DNA of 64,000 nucleotides. Origin: Meghimatium bilineatum. Its lineage: Eukaryota > Mollusca > Gastropoda > Stylommatophora > Philomycidae. The stretch is taken from positions 53,534,883 to 53,598,882 of the forward strand of contig CM067298.1 in assembly GCA_034231615.1 (NCBI GenBank). The letters run 5' to 3'. A program made the translations under genes and the position numbers. Numbering within the stretch: the first letter of the stretch is position 1; each line of letters begins with the position of its first letter. Below are positions 12,099 to 22,885 of this stretch, piece by piece. The notes under the pieces are model-generated. The model saw only the letters and a list, made by a program, of their open reading frames with translations. It searched no databases and was not told the DNA's origin.

Positions 12099-12395
12099 TA
12101 ATCATATTTGTAATCAATATAATACTACTGCTGTATAACTGAATAACAATAGTACTTACGTAGAGCACAGGTTTTTGATGTTTCATTTGAAGATAACTAA
12201 CAAATTATCACTATATGAATATGGAGTATAAACACGAAAAAAATACAAATATCAGCAACTACCAATGACGTGTGTATTTTTATTTGTATTGTTTTCGTGT
12301 TTACACTCCATAATCCGATAGTGATAGTCTGTTAGGTGTTATAAAGCGAAACTTCAGAATCATGGGCATTACGTACGTACTAATCATATTTGTAA
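12099..12395. repeat. Foldback element between 15-bp direct repeats
   Basis: TAATCATATTTGTAA occurs at 12099-12113 and 12381-12395. Between them are long imperfect inverted arms: AACACGAAAAAAATACAAAT near 12231-12250 pairs with ATTTGTATTGTTTTCGTGTT near 12282-12301. Symmetry reaches out to about 12190 and 12340 (TATCACTAT against ATAGTGATA). No coding capacity is present. The flanking repeats could be a target-site duplication, although 15 bp is long for a terminal-inverted-repeat transposon, or part of the element itself. Confidence 0.65.
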
Positions 12396-13974
12396 ATGCA
12401 TGTATAAACGTTTAGCTTACTAACAATTCGAATAGAACCGTAATCATGCTCCATCCAACACTTTGCATAATATAAATTGAACCCAACATTGCGTAGTGTG
12501 GTATGGCACATAGAATATTTTAAAGATTTGCCTACTCAGGCAATGTATATCAGAAACAAGCATCACTTTCCACAGATTGTATGTAATGGCGTTTAGTTAC
12601 AAATGCGAAGTTGCATCTTTACTGAGCAATGGTACTCTCTGTGCATGTGTGTAGTAGCCAAACGGGTATCGTATACAGGTACCACTTGAGGAAGCTGACT
12701 GTAGCACATTACACTAGCTTTTCCCTCAAACAAATGTAATTATCTAAGTAACCATCTAACGTATTAATATTTTGCATATGATAATTTATTTTTGGTTAGA
12801 CCTAACAAAAAAAACTTTATTTTTGTTTATCATGTTTAGTTTTTATGCACGAAAGGTAGCCTTTGTCGGCATAATAATTATCGTGTATCTAAAAAAGAAA
12901 TGTTACCACTACATACATTACACCGATCAGTGTTGCCACATAGTTCTGGCAAAATCGGAGTCTCGGACGACCAAAAGTAGTCGAAACCCACGGAACGGCC
13001 TTTAAAAAATTGTTACGCTGAATAAAGGACAAAACATTATTCTTACGATTTTTCTCTTCTTTTTTAACATATGAATCTCAAATTTTATCCCATAGTCATA
13101 GGTTATATTAGATATTGCGACAGTTGTAAATATTCCTTCTTTAAATTTGAACGTTTTATTTTCTGTTGCTACTTGTTCCATAATTTAAGCCCAAATTAAT
13201 TATATTTGGTTTAAGTGAGAATGATATGGTGATAGTCTTAAACATCTGTGACCATGTACCTGGATTGCCCTGTCTATATGAAAAAAAGCTGTTCTTGTTG
13301 TGTCTTTATTTACAATTCCAAGTAATTTCAGAGACTGTTTGTTAAATGAAATGTTGTTTCTGGTAAGCGACACCTTTATTACATATTCAGTACTTGATGA
13401 ATTTTTAATTTTATCTTCTACTGTGTTTTCCCCGTTTCTTAGGTCGCCTAGTTTCCCGCTAAACCTTTTATATATGCTGTAAATTCGTCTCTACTATTCT
13501 GAGAGGTAATTGTTAACTACTATTCGCACATATGAATTGCGCAGTTCTACATCAGAAACTCCGGACACAGACAGAACATTATTAAAATATTGTTAATTTC
13601 TATACAGTATTCCTTCCGAATTATGAACATTTGTGCCTTTTATTAGCACAAAACATGCGAATATTTTAAAAATTCAGTCCCAGAAACTACAACCGCAGAT
13701 GTAAAATACATTTCCCGGGTTAGGGTCTACATCTAGCAAAAGTAAACGGGAAAGCAGTAGAACTGTAAACACTGCACCGGATGCACCAATAAACATTGCC
13801 TGTCTTGTTGTTGTTCATGGTAATTATGGTATCCCTAACATTCGTACAATTATTATGCACAATTACCAGAACACTTTATGTAGTACGTTTGCTTTGTGTA
13901 TTAACCAACTGCATAAGTGAGTTCTATGGAGAGATACAGACAATGTGACCACAAGAAGTACTGTATGCAGTAGA
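12396..13974. other. No gene seen
   Basis: AT-rich sequence. Minus-strand pieces around 13060-13440 give short protein-like stretches, but I cannot match them to a family. CAGTGTTGCCACAT at 12928-12941 looks like a transposon end, but no partner end was found. Confidence 0.35.
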
Positions 13975-13982
13975 CAAAGATC

Positions 13983-14155
13983 CAGTGGCGTAGCGAGGGG
14001 GGGCGGGTTGCCGACCGCCCCGGGCGGCATCATCGGGATGGCGGAAATTTTATTTTCGTCCATTCTTTCACAATAACCAATAACTGACATAATTTTTTCA
14101 TTTCACAAGGGTTATGATTACGCCCCGGGCGCCATTGGCCCACACTACGCCACTG
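13983..14155. mobile_element. hAT-type MITE with 8-bp TSD
   Basis: The element starts CAGTGGCGTAGCGAGG and ends in the inverse, CACTACGCCACTG. It is flanked by the 8-bp duplication CAAAGATC at 13975-13982 and 14156-14163. Eight-bp duplications and CAGTGGCGTAG-type ends are typical of hAT transposons. The 173-bp interior has GC-rich CCCCGGGCG blocks near both ends and no transposase, so it is a non-autonomous copy. The intact duplication suggests a fairly recent insertion. Confidence 0.85.
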
Positions 14156-14163
14156 CAAAGATC

Positions 14164-14547
14164 ATACTGGAATCATTTTTGGTATACGCTAAATTAATGG
14201 TGCCATGCTGCGCGGAACAGAGCTATATTTCAGCATAAGTATGCGAAATAACGGAAAATACGGCAGAACACTAATGGATACTAGTTATAAATACACTGGT
14301 AGTACCAACACCAGCTAAAGCAATTGTCCGTAGCTCGACATGGCCACTAGTGATCTTAGACATGGTTACTAATTGAAAAACAACTTTAAGTAAGTCATTG
14401 GACTTTTCCCGTGAATAACATTAGCTATTTGTAGGCACACGTACACACATAAATCAAGAACAATCACTGGAGAAATGAAATGAGACGATTTAGAAGACTG
14501 TTTTCTAATTAGCGAATACGTCGATTACGATGGTCACGGTCGACTGC
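14164..14547. other. No recognisable feature
   Basis: Nothing supportable seen between the MITE and the tandem array. Confidence 0.4.
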
Positions 14548-14708
14548 CAATGTGGATCTGTAAGCGATTATCCATCCTCTAATAATACATTGGGATCTGT
14601 ATGTGAGTATTCGTCCTACAATAAATACATTGGGATCTGTATGTGAGTATTCGTCCTACAATAAATACATTGGGATCTGTATGTGAGTATTCGTCCTCTA
14701 ATAATACA
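14548..14708 (+). repeat. 40-bp tandem array, about 4 units
   Basis: The unit begins TACATTGGGATCTGTATGTG and continues AGTATTCGTCCTACAATAAA. Three units are almost identical; a diverged first unit has GTGGATCTGTAAGCGATTAT. Confidence 0.9.
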
Positions 14709-14859
14709 ATGACAAACTCACATACTTCTAAATGAATTACCAAAAATTGAACGAAAGAAATATCAATCGGTCACATGTGATTGACCAGCAACAACGGGTC
14801 TTGATCTATCTATATTTTCTATTCCCTGTGAATGATGTATGATTGTATTAACGCTTGCA

Positions 14860-15420
14860 ATTAAACGTAGGAAAAGAGCTTAAGTTGTCATTCCAATGCC
14901 AGATGTGTCGCGTTTGTTGCATTAAGTCCATGTTTTTTCAAGGCTATCTTAATGTTTTCTATTCACCGTTTTCTTGGTCTACTTTTGGCAGTGTGCCCGG
15001 ATACTCTATTGGTATACGCTCTTATTGGTATTTGATATGGGTTCATTATCATAAAATGACCGAACCATTTTACTTGCTGTCTTTCAATATGTTCCATACA
15101 TGATATTATACCTACTCTTTTCCTAATTTCTTCATTTTTTATTTTATCTTGTTATTAACAATTGCAGATTTCCACACACTTCAATCACATGTAACGATTT
15201 TCCTCTGCTGCGAGACTGTTAAAGATCATGTTTGACATTGGTAGCAGAGTGTTGGATTGTAGATATTATATGTCTTTGGATTTCCATCTTTTTCTATTTT
15301 TAGAGAGGTATTGGTAAAAGTTGGTATTTCCTTTCTGACACAGTGTTTCTATTTGTCTTTCTAGTTTGCAATTTAATATTCACATATAACCTTGAACTAA
15401 TGTTACTTCCCAATATTAGC
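14860..15420 (-). mobile_element. LINE 3' fragment (RT C-terminus), decayed
   Basis: Minus-strand frames give a LINE C-terminal signature with several stops and shifts. A CMEHIERQQVKWFGHFMRM-type block is recognisable as W/MEHIERQQ...NGSVIL near 15040-15110, followed by YQ..RIPIEYPGTLPKVDQE (about 14980-15040) and a terminal block ending near 14880. Upstream, SRSRGKSLHVIEVCGN near 15180-15230 fits the thumb region that precedes it. Relatives of this tail follow the RT domain in several mollusc LINEs. The copy is 5'-truncated and dead. Confidence 0.5.
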
Positions 15421-15485
15421 ACGGATTAAGCTTAAGAATTATATCATATTTTGACAAACTAAATTAGTTTAATATAATATCTGGA

Positions 15486-15635
15486 TAAAATATGATATCA
15501 TGTAACAAAATTATTATATCATGTAACAAAATTATGATATCATGTAACAAAAATATGATATCATGTAACACCATTATGATATCATGTAACAACCTTATGA
15601 TATGTAACAACATTGTGATATCATGTAACAAAATA
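15486..15635 (+). repeat. 21-bp tandem array
   Basis: About seven units of ATGATATCATGTAACAAAAT with point differences; one unit is shortened to TATGATATGTAACAAC. Each unit contains the palindrome ATGATATCAT. Confidence 0.9.
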
Positions 15636-16079
15636 TTGCTTGTAAACTATACATGGCCGTAATTAAGTACTCATTAGTACTCACTGATTTGTAGATGTGT
15701 GTTGTTTATTATGCACATTGATTTCACAATGAAGTCTGGTCTATTGTGAAGATGAATGAAATGAATAAGAAAAGTTACATTTTCCTAGATTCCTATAGTG
15801 CTTTATTTGAGTGAAATGTGCTGCGGACTTCTGTATAATATTTTATATCAGAACATTACGGCTATAGAAATAGTGAAGACCGCGGTTCTGGTAATTCAAT
15901 CACCATGAGCTCAGTTGTTAGAGTTAATAGTTAGTTCGCATGGCAAAACAAACTAGTCGAACTATGTGGTTCGAATGCCGACCATTCAGATTTTACTGTC
16001 GGTGTGACTCGATTTGGGGTTGAAAATTAAATAATAGTTGGATGTCGTGTACATACATGTTTCAATTATTATTAACATT
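15636..16079. other. No recognisable feature
   Basis: Nothing supportable seen. Confidence 0.4.
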
Positions 16080-16288
16080 TGTACATTCTATCTTAATGAT
16101 ATTTTACTCCTATCATAATTATGTGGCATTTCTCTCTAAATATTGTGACATTTACATCTGAATGATGTGTATTCATATCTTAATAATATGTCATTGCTAT
16201 CTTAATCATGTGTAGTTCGTATCGTAATGAAGTGCCATTTATATCTTAATGATGTTTTATTTCTATCTTAATGTTGTACCATTTCGTC
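16080..16288 (+). repeat. Degenerate tandem repeat, about 22-25 bp
   Basis: Repeated TATCTTAATGATGTGTCATT-like units, much diverged, run up to the LINE tail at 16289. Confidence 0.6.
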
Positions 16289-16430
16289 TTGATTCTTCTT
16301 GATTACAAACTAGCTTCACAACACGTGCGGCATTCCCATTAGTGCTCTGCTATCCGTTTCAGCAGACATCTCAGTATATGTAGTCGCGATCAGGTGTTGA
16401 TTATGTGATCTTTGTGGTCTTTATTTGCCA
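16289..16430 (-). mobile_element. LINE 3' end, ATCAAGAA-tail family
   Basis: This matches the last 140 bp of the minus-strand LINE at 36577-37005, including the AATGCCGCACGTGTTG-type block and the ATCAAGAAGAATCAAGA tail at the low-coordinate end. Only the terminal CPxC-type coding region and UTR remain. Confidence 0.7.
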
Positions 16431-17490
16431 TTTCTTGCTTAACAATGTGTAATGTTAGTTTTGAACATCTGCAACAGAAGTTTTTATTTTAAAATGAAAT
16501 CTATACTAAATTAATCACACACATTTATGATTTAGCGATAACGTATACAACGCGGCTGAACATAAAAAACCGTAGTGCTATTTCGTGGTCCACTCTACTA
16601 AATGTTACCCTTATCGGTATGACATGTTGAACCTAAGTCATTAAGCGGATCTGACGTTATACATATTCACCAGTAATCACAGATCCATTCAGAGCAGGAG
16701 CATTTATGTTTTCGTATAACAGTGATAGATAATCCAGCTAATACTTATTACATAATTATATTTGGTTGTCTGTAGTTTGATGTACATTTGAAAACTAGAA
16801 ATGACAGGCTACGAAACCTGAGCATTTGTACTGAATTACACATGAACATCTGCCGTGTTTAGAAATATTCAGATGTTTAATGATATTCTGAACTGACACT
16901 GGAACACTCGGACATTCTAATCAGAGTTTTGGTCTCTCTCAGAATTATGCACTGAAACGCTTTAAAAACGCATGACAATTTTATTCAATTCAAAAACATT
17001 AAGGACCAGAAGCTGGAAATTAACCAAAAATTATAAAATATATATGCATCATAACCAATTAATTTGAAATTCGTTGTTTCTCGAACAACAACAAAATTCA
17101 ACACGTACTACATGAGCAACCAGCAGAGCGTGTGACTGGTGTTAAAACTCAGCAACCGTCCTGAAAAAAATGCTGCTGAAACGAAAAACAAATGTGAGTG
17201 TTTTAAGGATGTACCGGTGAGAAACAAAATGTGCTTATCCAGAAAAGTGTAATGCATTTAGAAGACTATAGTGGTGGTCCTGAGATGTACTCACACACTT
17301 TTGTTTACAAGCAACAACATTACTGCATAACCACTGCACACCAGCATGCCTGAACGAGGAGAAAGCTAAATGATTTTTGCTAAACAAGAGCGATTTTATG
17401 GTGGATGCAGGAATATTAATTTCAGAAATGCGGTTTAGAGGCTTGCAATGCCTCATTCATTTACTGCAACATTGCTTTTTCCAGACTGGG
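16431..17490. other. No recognisable feature
   Basis: AT-rich sequence with only short frames. No domain, RNA or repeat signal recognised. Confidence 0.4.
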
Positions 17491-17825
17491 ATCGTCTAGG
17501 ATCGACAACGCATAGATCGCCATAAAGTCACTACTCCTTAAGGATATCGCTTAATTCAGAAGCAAGGATTACAGCAGAGAACTGCAAGTGCAAATGGTCT
17601 GAGGATACTATTCTGAACCACGTTGCAAACCTCCGCGCTTATCGTTCAGCTATTCAACAACAATGTAACACTAGCCGACACAGCTGCTTGTGAAGCATGG
17701 TGTATGCAGCGCGTACTCTGGCGACATGCACAGTGGGCTAACGTTATGTTCATCAATAAATCCATATGTGTCTTGTAGCATACCAATGGACGAATCCAAG
17801 TATGGGGGCGTTGTTGTGAACTTTT
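17491..17825 (+). pseudogene. Tc1-like transposase remnant
   Basis: Plus-strand frames match the middle of a Tc1-type transposase. ITAENCKCKWSEDTILNHVA then NLRAYRSAIQQQ correspond to the second helix-turn-helix (SxxTVRNRLHEANLRAYRP in relatives). After a frameshift, QWANVMFINKSICVL and HTNGRIQVWGRCCE correspond to the W..V.F.DESRF...DGR..VWRR block, which holds the first catalytic Asp. Here that Asp reads Asn (FINKS for FxDES). The remainder of the catalytic domain is missing, and a LINE fragment follows at 17829. The element is inactive and old. Confidence 0.7.
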
Positions 17826-17828
17826 CAG

Positions 17829-18400
17829 TGCTTGGTATTTACGATTCAGGATACCACTGTCCTTGACAGGTGTAATATCACTATCATTAACAATATTCTG
17901 ATTCACACAGTTTGCTGGACATGTCATCTGGTACGTATGCCAAAACATCGCTGGCAAAATATACTTATCTATGGTGAGTTGTAGAAGTGCATACGATCTC
18001 AAAATGGCCAAAAGAAGCGCCGCAAGGAGGCTTTGAATGCCTTATTAAAAGCTTTTGAAATAGACCAAGACACATGGGAAGAACTTTCACAAAATAGAGC
18101 TACATGGCTATCTACAGGTTAAAAACAGGGTAGCATCTTCTGAAATAGAAGTGCAGCCGCTCACCAGCTGAGAGTTGCTAGAAAATCACGGGTAGATAAA
18201 GAAAACATCGCCCACAGTGGACATTCCATCTACAAATTGTCCAAGGACATTTCCGACCCGAATATAGCTTAGTAACCGCTGACGAGCTCATAAGAAAGGA
18301 CATAATTCAAACTGAATTTACAAAGGTGGATGTAGCAAATTGTCATCATCACTTGTGATTGACGAACACCAACAGTGATGGTGTAATCCTCGAATGTATC
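17829..18400 (+). mobile_element. LINE C-terminus, IQDTTVLDR family
   Basis: The plus strand reads IQDTTVLDRCNITIINNILI, then CWTCHLVRMPKHRWQNILIY, KKRRKEALNALLKAFEIDQD and AAHQLRVARKSRVDKENIAH. These are the same blocks, in the same order, as the better preserved minus-strand copy at 24790-25805. The 3' tail has GTCATCATCACTTGTGATTG and GACGAACACCAA, which also end the 24790 and 41990 copies. Several stops and shifts are present. In relatives this segment lies behind the RT domain. It abuts the Tc1-like remnant, apparently having inserted into it. Confidence 0.75.
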
Positions 18401-18624
18401 CGGGAAATCAGTGATAATTAGTGTACGCCATAGAACCAGTCTCTATCATATGATTTGAAATATGAATGATGACTACTACTGTGACGTGATTCTACTTGGC
18501 CGTGCCATCCTAGCACTTCAAGTTTTTGGACACAGACAGTCTTTAAAGAAGAAAACGCAATACAGCACCACGTTATGATGCAGTAAATTGCTTCCTGAAA
18601 CAAACGGGTATTAATATAATGAAT

Positions 18625-18908
18625 GACACTCGTGTGTTGCCGGGGCCCGAAAGGGAAGCAAAGAATAGCAACACTGTTTAGTTTCCACGCATGTCATAAG
18701 ACACGACTAATGAGGTTATGGAATGGAGTTGGCTGTCCCATCCCATATAGGGTCAGTGACCAAAGCCATACTGAAGTCGGATGTGTCAGGCCGAAATGCC
18801 TGATCGCAGCAATGCTGTAAACCATGACACAACGCATTCCTTTCTCCGGACTACATCCTTCTAATCTTCAGGAGTTTGTGAACGAGCGTAGAAGAAGAAG
18901 AAGAATAG
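18625..18908 (+). repeat. SINE-1 copy (sense)
   Basis: Starts GACACTCGTGTGTTGCCGGG and ends GAACGAGCGTAGAAGAAGAAGA after CGGACTACATCC and GGAGTTTG. Shares its whole length with copies at 19246-19530 and 37176-37464. AATGAAT flanks it at 18618-18624 and 18909-18915, a possible short TSD. No clear tRNA-type A/B boxes were found, so the head origin is unresolved. Confidence 0.8.
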
Positions 18909-19136
18909 AATGAATTGTCATACAAGCCAGCCTGATATGAATCTCATAAAGCTCTTCTTGGACGAGCTTTGTCGACGAGTTAAGCAACATAAGCCATCTC
19001 CTGCAACTTTGCATGCACTGCTTCTAGTTCTTAGGTCTCAGTACTTCGCATTGCTCCAATGTATACTTCACACGCTCACTTTACCATTCGACTCTTCACA
19101 GTTAGATTAGTACAATCTACATAAGGAATATAATTC

Positions 19137-19578
19137 TTCTTCAGCGTTCATTCTAAAACTCCAGCTGGATCTCTCCTATAGCATTACTGCTAGATCTCCA
19201 GCAGGATGCAGTCCAGAGAATGGAAATGCGGTGTGTCGCCGTTTTCGTCTTCTTCTTCTTCTGCGTTCATTCTCAAACTCCTGCAGATTAGCAGGATGTA
19301 GTCCGGAGAACGGAATGCGTTGTGTCATGGTTTACAGCATTGCTGCGATATCTGCGCCTTTCGGCCGGACACATACGGCTTCAGCATGGCTGTGGGTCAC
19401 TGACCCTATATGGAATGGGACAGTCAACTCAATCCCATAACCTCCTTAGTCGCCTTCTTTACATGCGTGGAAGGTAAACAGTGTTGCTATTCTTTGCTCC
19501 CCTTTTGGGCCTCGGCAACACACGGGCGTTTCGCCGTTTTATTTGCGCCAATTGTTCGACACATCCGTCTTCGGTAGA
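19137..19578 (-). repeat. SINE-2 copy interrupted by SINE-1
   Basis: The outer element is a SINE of about 147 bp: 19137-19245 plus 19541-19578. It runs on the minus strand from GCCATTGGCGCAAAT-like and GGCGACACAACGCATT-like cores to a GAACGCTGAAGAAGAA tail. GAATATAATTC at 19126-19136 and 19579-19589 is its 11-bp target-site duplication. The rest of the interval is the nested SINE-1 with its duplicated TCGCCGTTTT. Related copies lie at 29125-29278 and 53746-53910. Confidence 0.85.
19246..19530 (-). repeat. SINE-1 copy nested in SINE-2
   Basis: A 285-bp SINE-1 in minus orientation, its AAGAAG tail at the low-coordinate end. TCGCCGTTTT occurs at 19236-19245 and 19531-19540, a 10-bp duplication made from SINE-2 sequence. 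The insertion is therefore younger than the SINE-2 copy around it. Confidence 0.9.
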
Positions 19579-19798
19579 GAATATAATTCAAAATTACATA
19601 CACTAAAGGAAGTTTTAGGACACTAAAAAACTTGTTTGGAAAGCTCAGGAAATTATTGCTTGAAACTGTGTGAGTTACACTTCTTTCAGAGTTATTCTTA
19701 GCAGGTGACAGTGAACACACCACGAACAAAATACCAAATACCACAAAAAAACCACCCCTGATAGAAAATTGGTTCTATGTCACATTCTCATAGTATAC

Positions 19799-20350
19799 GT
19801 CAGGGTTCGATTCCGGAGAGGGAGCATGTGAAACGGCTACCACATCCAAGAAAGGCAGCAGGTGCGAAACTTACCTACTCCAGTCACGGGGACGTCGTGT
19901 CGAAAAATAACAATACGGGACTCTTTCGAGGCCCCGTAATTGGAATGAGTACACACTAAACCCTTTAACGAGGATCTATTGGAGGGCAAGTCTGGTGCCA
20001 GCAGTCGCGGTCATTCCAGCCCCAATAGCGTATATTTAAGGTGTTGCAGTTAAAAAGCTGGTAGTTGGATCGCAGGCGGGACGTCCGGCTCGCGCCGGTT
20101 CTCTGCCCTGCCTGTTGTCTCCTGCCCTACCGTCTGTCGGCTCTCTCCCGTAGGTGCTCTTCACTGAGCGTACCGAGTGGCCGGCGCGTTTACTTTAAAA
20201 AAATTAGAGTGTTCAAAGCATGGAGGTAATGGAGGAACTGGAGGTAATGGAGGAACTGGAGGTAATGATTAACAGAGACAAACGGGGGCATTCGTATTGC
20301 GGCGTTAGATGTGAAATTCTTGTCAAGAATGTTTTCATTAATCAAGAACG
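19799..20350 (+). pseudogene. 18S rRNA gene fragment (pseudogene)
   Basis: Strong match to the conserved 5'-middle part of eukaryotic 18S rRNA. It has AGGGTTCGATTCCGGAGAGG, AACAATACGGGACTCTTTCG, GAGGATCTATTGGAGGGCAA and GTGCCAGCAG near 20000 (the 530 loop, normally GTGCCAGCAGCCGCGGTAAT, here altered). Then come a V4 region near 20085-20200, GTTTACTTTAAAAAAATTAG, and GGGGGCATTCGTATTGCGGC. About 40 nt are missing between GTGAAATTCTTG and TCAAGAATGTTTTC, and GGAGGAACTGGAGGTAAT is triplicated near 20220-20270. Altered conserved bases, the deletion and the lack of the 5' and 3' thirds show that it is not functional. The match stops at about 20350, where a dispersed repeat begins. Confidence 0.93.
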
Positions 20351-20354
20351 ACCC

Positions 20355-20935
20355 AATCATGGGTGCCCAGCAAGGCAAGAAGACCTGGCCTAACTCTAAT
20401 GTCGAGCCTTCCTATACCGGAAACATGCTCGCGAAGAGAAATGGTTCCGTTCCCGATGAGCTCAGGCACAAACAGGAGAACGATTTTAGCCCTGGCCCAA
20501 CTCTACTGTCAAGCTTCCTATACCGGAAATACGCTTACAGAGATAAATGGTTCAGTACCCGATGGGCTCAGGCGCTATTAGGAAAAGGTCGCTCAGCTCG
20601 AGAACGCCTTGCTCTCAAACGCGTGGTGTGAGACTAGAGCTTGGACGAGGGGTTCACGATGTCGGTGAACGACACTTCGGCTAAGAAGGCGAAAGATCCA
20701 CGACTCAGCTCTTCTGTTGAGTTACTTCTCTTACGGAACCAGGATCACGGATGAGAAACGATTTAGTACCCGATGGGCACAGGCACTGTACGTCAAATTA
20801 CACGAGGCAAGTTCATAGATAGTGGAACACCTCGTTCGAGATAGACGTGAACGACAATCGTCTGGGCGAAGTTTCACCCGCGTGCCTGGCGACAGATAGC
20901 GAGGCTGTCACAGGCTAGGGTAGCACACCCACATT
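20355..20935 (+). repeat. REP-A dispersed repeat with tandem sub-units
   Basis: Directly after the 18S fragment are two to three diverged units, each with CTATACCGGAAA followed by GGTTCAGTACCCGATGGG-like sequence (20400-20465, 20515-20575, 20735-20795). Then come GGGGTTCACGATG and AAGGCG-type blocks, and GGCTGTCACAGGCTAGGG at 20902-20919. The same blocks in the same order occur in inverse orientation at 32720-33240 and 42983-43460, and the first unit recurs at 30404-30487. The 106-residue open frame over it is not supported as a protein. The family is not one I can name. Confidence 0.7.
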
Positions 20936-21114
20936 GTCAAGGCATGCTGAAATCGGATGTGCTAGGTCTAAAAGGCGCATACCGGTGGCACAACGTAATC
21001 ACACTCCCGGTGAAAATCGCATGCATAAACGTACGGATTACAATGGAGCGAACGCAACAAAAAAAAAATAGTATACGTAAACAAAAATGTGAAAGTGAAA
21101 ACCAAAGTAGCATG

Positions 21115-21310
21115 ACCCAAATTATTATCATGACATCACTGTGTTATCAATGTCAAACATGAAGACTAACGCCACAAAATAAAAGAAAACGCCGTACATA
21201 GAAAAGATATGTTTACGTAGAATCATTGATGTGACAAAAAGAGATACAATTAACAATGAGAACATAAGTCTGTCCACAAAATTGGCAATCATCGTTGGAG
21301 TAGATTATCT
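21115..21310 (+). mobile_element. LINE RT thumb fragment, CYQCQTW family
   Basis: Plus-strand frames give IIMTSLCYQCQTW, then RLTPQNKRKRRT, VESLM-type ICLRRIIDVTKRD and INNENI. This is the end-of-RT block (LCYxCQTW..T...KRKI...E...LRRI..VTRRD) of the LINE at 35580-36307. Both ends are truncated and it has frame breaks. Confidence 0.6.
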
Positions 21311-22789
21311 ACACAATATCTATTAGGTCACAGAGATCTTTGAAATGAATAATTTGATTCACACCGACGATATAAAATGTTTGTCTTTATAAAAATGATA
21401 AGAGTTTAACACGTTTTCCACTATAACGTATATACATATTCACTCCCTATACATTGCATAGGATATATGCTATTTTACAGTGTTCATCCGAGTTTGCCGA
21501 CAGAAAATTACTGCCTAAATAATCGCAACACATTTTCATTGTTGACGTTTCGTTTATATTTTTTAGGTTTTTCATTTGCTGTGACGGGCAATATAAATAT
21601 ATTGACAAATTGAAACATGCTACAAATTAAGAACGTCACCAATCACGTAGTTTTCCCTATGTACAGGAATGACAATGTTGTCGTGTGATGAGTCTTTTCT
21701 AAAAACGGAAATTTTTGTTTGTGGTTAAAAAAAAGAAAAATAGAAACTTTCATTTCTTGCTTCGCACTGGAATATTGCCCATGTTTATTAATTGGAAAAC
21801 GATTTCCTAAATACAAACATTTTTTCCCCTGAGATAACATTGCAAATTGACGAAATTGACGTCATATGTCACTAAATCATGTTGCCACAATTATGTATTC
21901 ATTTATCACTTCTGCGTGTTGTCAACAGAGGGACCAATACATGAACTAAAATAATCAGTTGGGTCAACAGAAGTGATGAAATAAGTACATTGGCTTTCTG
22001 ACAGACTAAAATTTCTAAAATTTAACCACACGTATGTGCAATGGGCCAAAAACTTCAAAGGATTTGCCCCATATGCACAATCATGGACTAAAAATACTAT
22101 TTTTACTTCAGATAAAAACTAATACTACGTGTCAGAGATCTTTGCTATCTAACAGACAGTTTCTGAAATATTCACTTGAACGTGTGAAGACGAATGTATA
22201 AACGAACTGTAACACAATTTCAGATCTGAATTACATTAGAAAACAACATATGCCATTTTTTGGAACCTGGTCTCTGACAATAACGATGACACTTATGATA
22301 AAGAATTATTGTTCATGATTACTAATTTAACTATAAAAAGCGAAAATACCAAATGTAATGTCAATGTAAAATAACAAAAACAAAGAAGCAAGTAATTTAT
22401 TCCACGATACGATCCATAGAGTACTTTAACAATAAACAACAAACTAGAAATACACGAAGAATACGATCAATACAATAAGATAGTCTTAAGTGTGATTTCT
22501 AATTGATTTTACATTTTAGATTTTGATATTGGATTAGCTATATTAGTAATCAGTAACAAAAATACGTTAGCATAGGTGTTATTGTTTCTTAGATATCTTG
22601 CTGCCGCACACTCCGCCGTGTTGAATATTTTCTGTCTCTGGTTATGATTTATCGGTTCCTGTTTGAAATTAGTGCCTACCTACGTATTTATGGTTAATTG
22701 ATCTAAATATTCTATCTATAATTAATCAATAATTAATTTTTAATCTAAATAGTCATTTTAGCATTAGCGGCTAGCGTTATTTATGTTAT
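21311..22789. other. No gene seen
   Basis: AT-rich sequence. A small hairpin is formed by TCACTTCTG near 21906 and CAGAAGTGA near 21969. Otherwise nothing was recognised. Confidence 0.4.
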
Positions 22790-22885
22790 ACATAATTAAT
22801 CCTAACACTACATATATTTATATTTAAATTAATAAATGATAAACATAAATTGATCAACATAGCCAAGGGAAATAAATAAATAGAT
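22790..22885. repeat. Half copy of the foldback element at 905-1245
   Basis: CCTAACACTACATAT, TAAATGATAAACATAAA and CAACATAGCCAAGGGAAATA follow in the same order and spacing as at 1108-1195. The other arm is absent. Confidence 0.65.

Noticed and set aside
12928-12941. CAGTGTTGCCACAT as a transposon end
   Set aside because: No inverted partner or duplication found within several kb.
20311-20631. 106-residue open frame as a protein gene
   Set aside because: It begins inside the 18S rRNA fragment and continues through REP-A repeat units.
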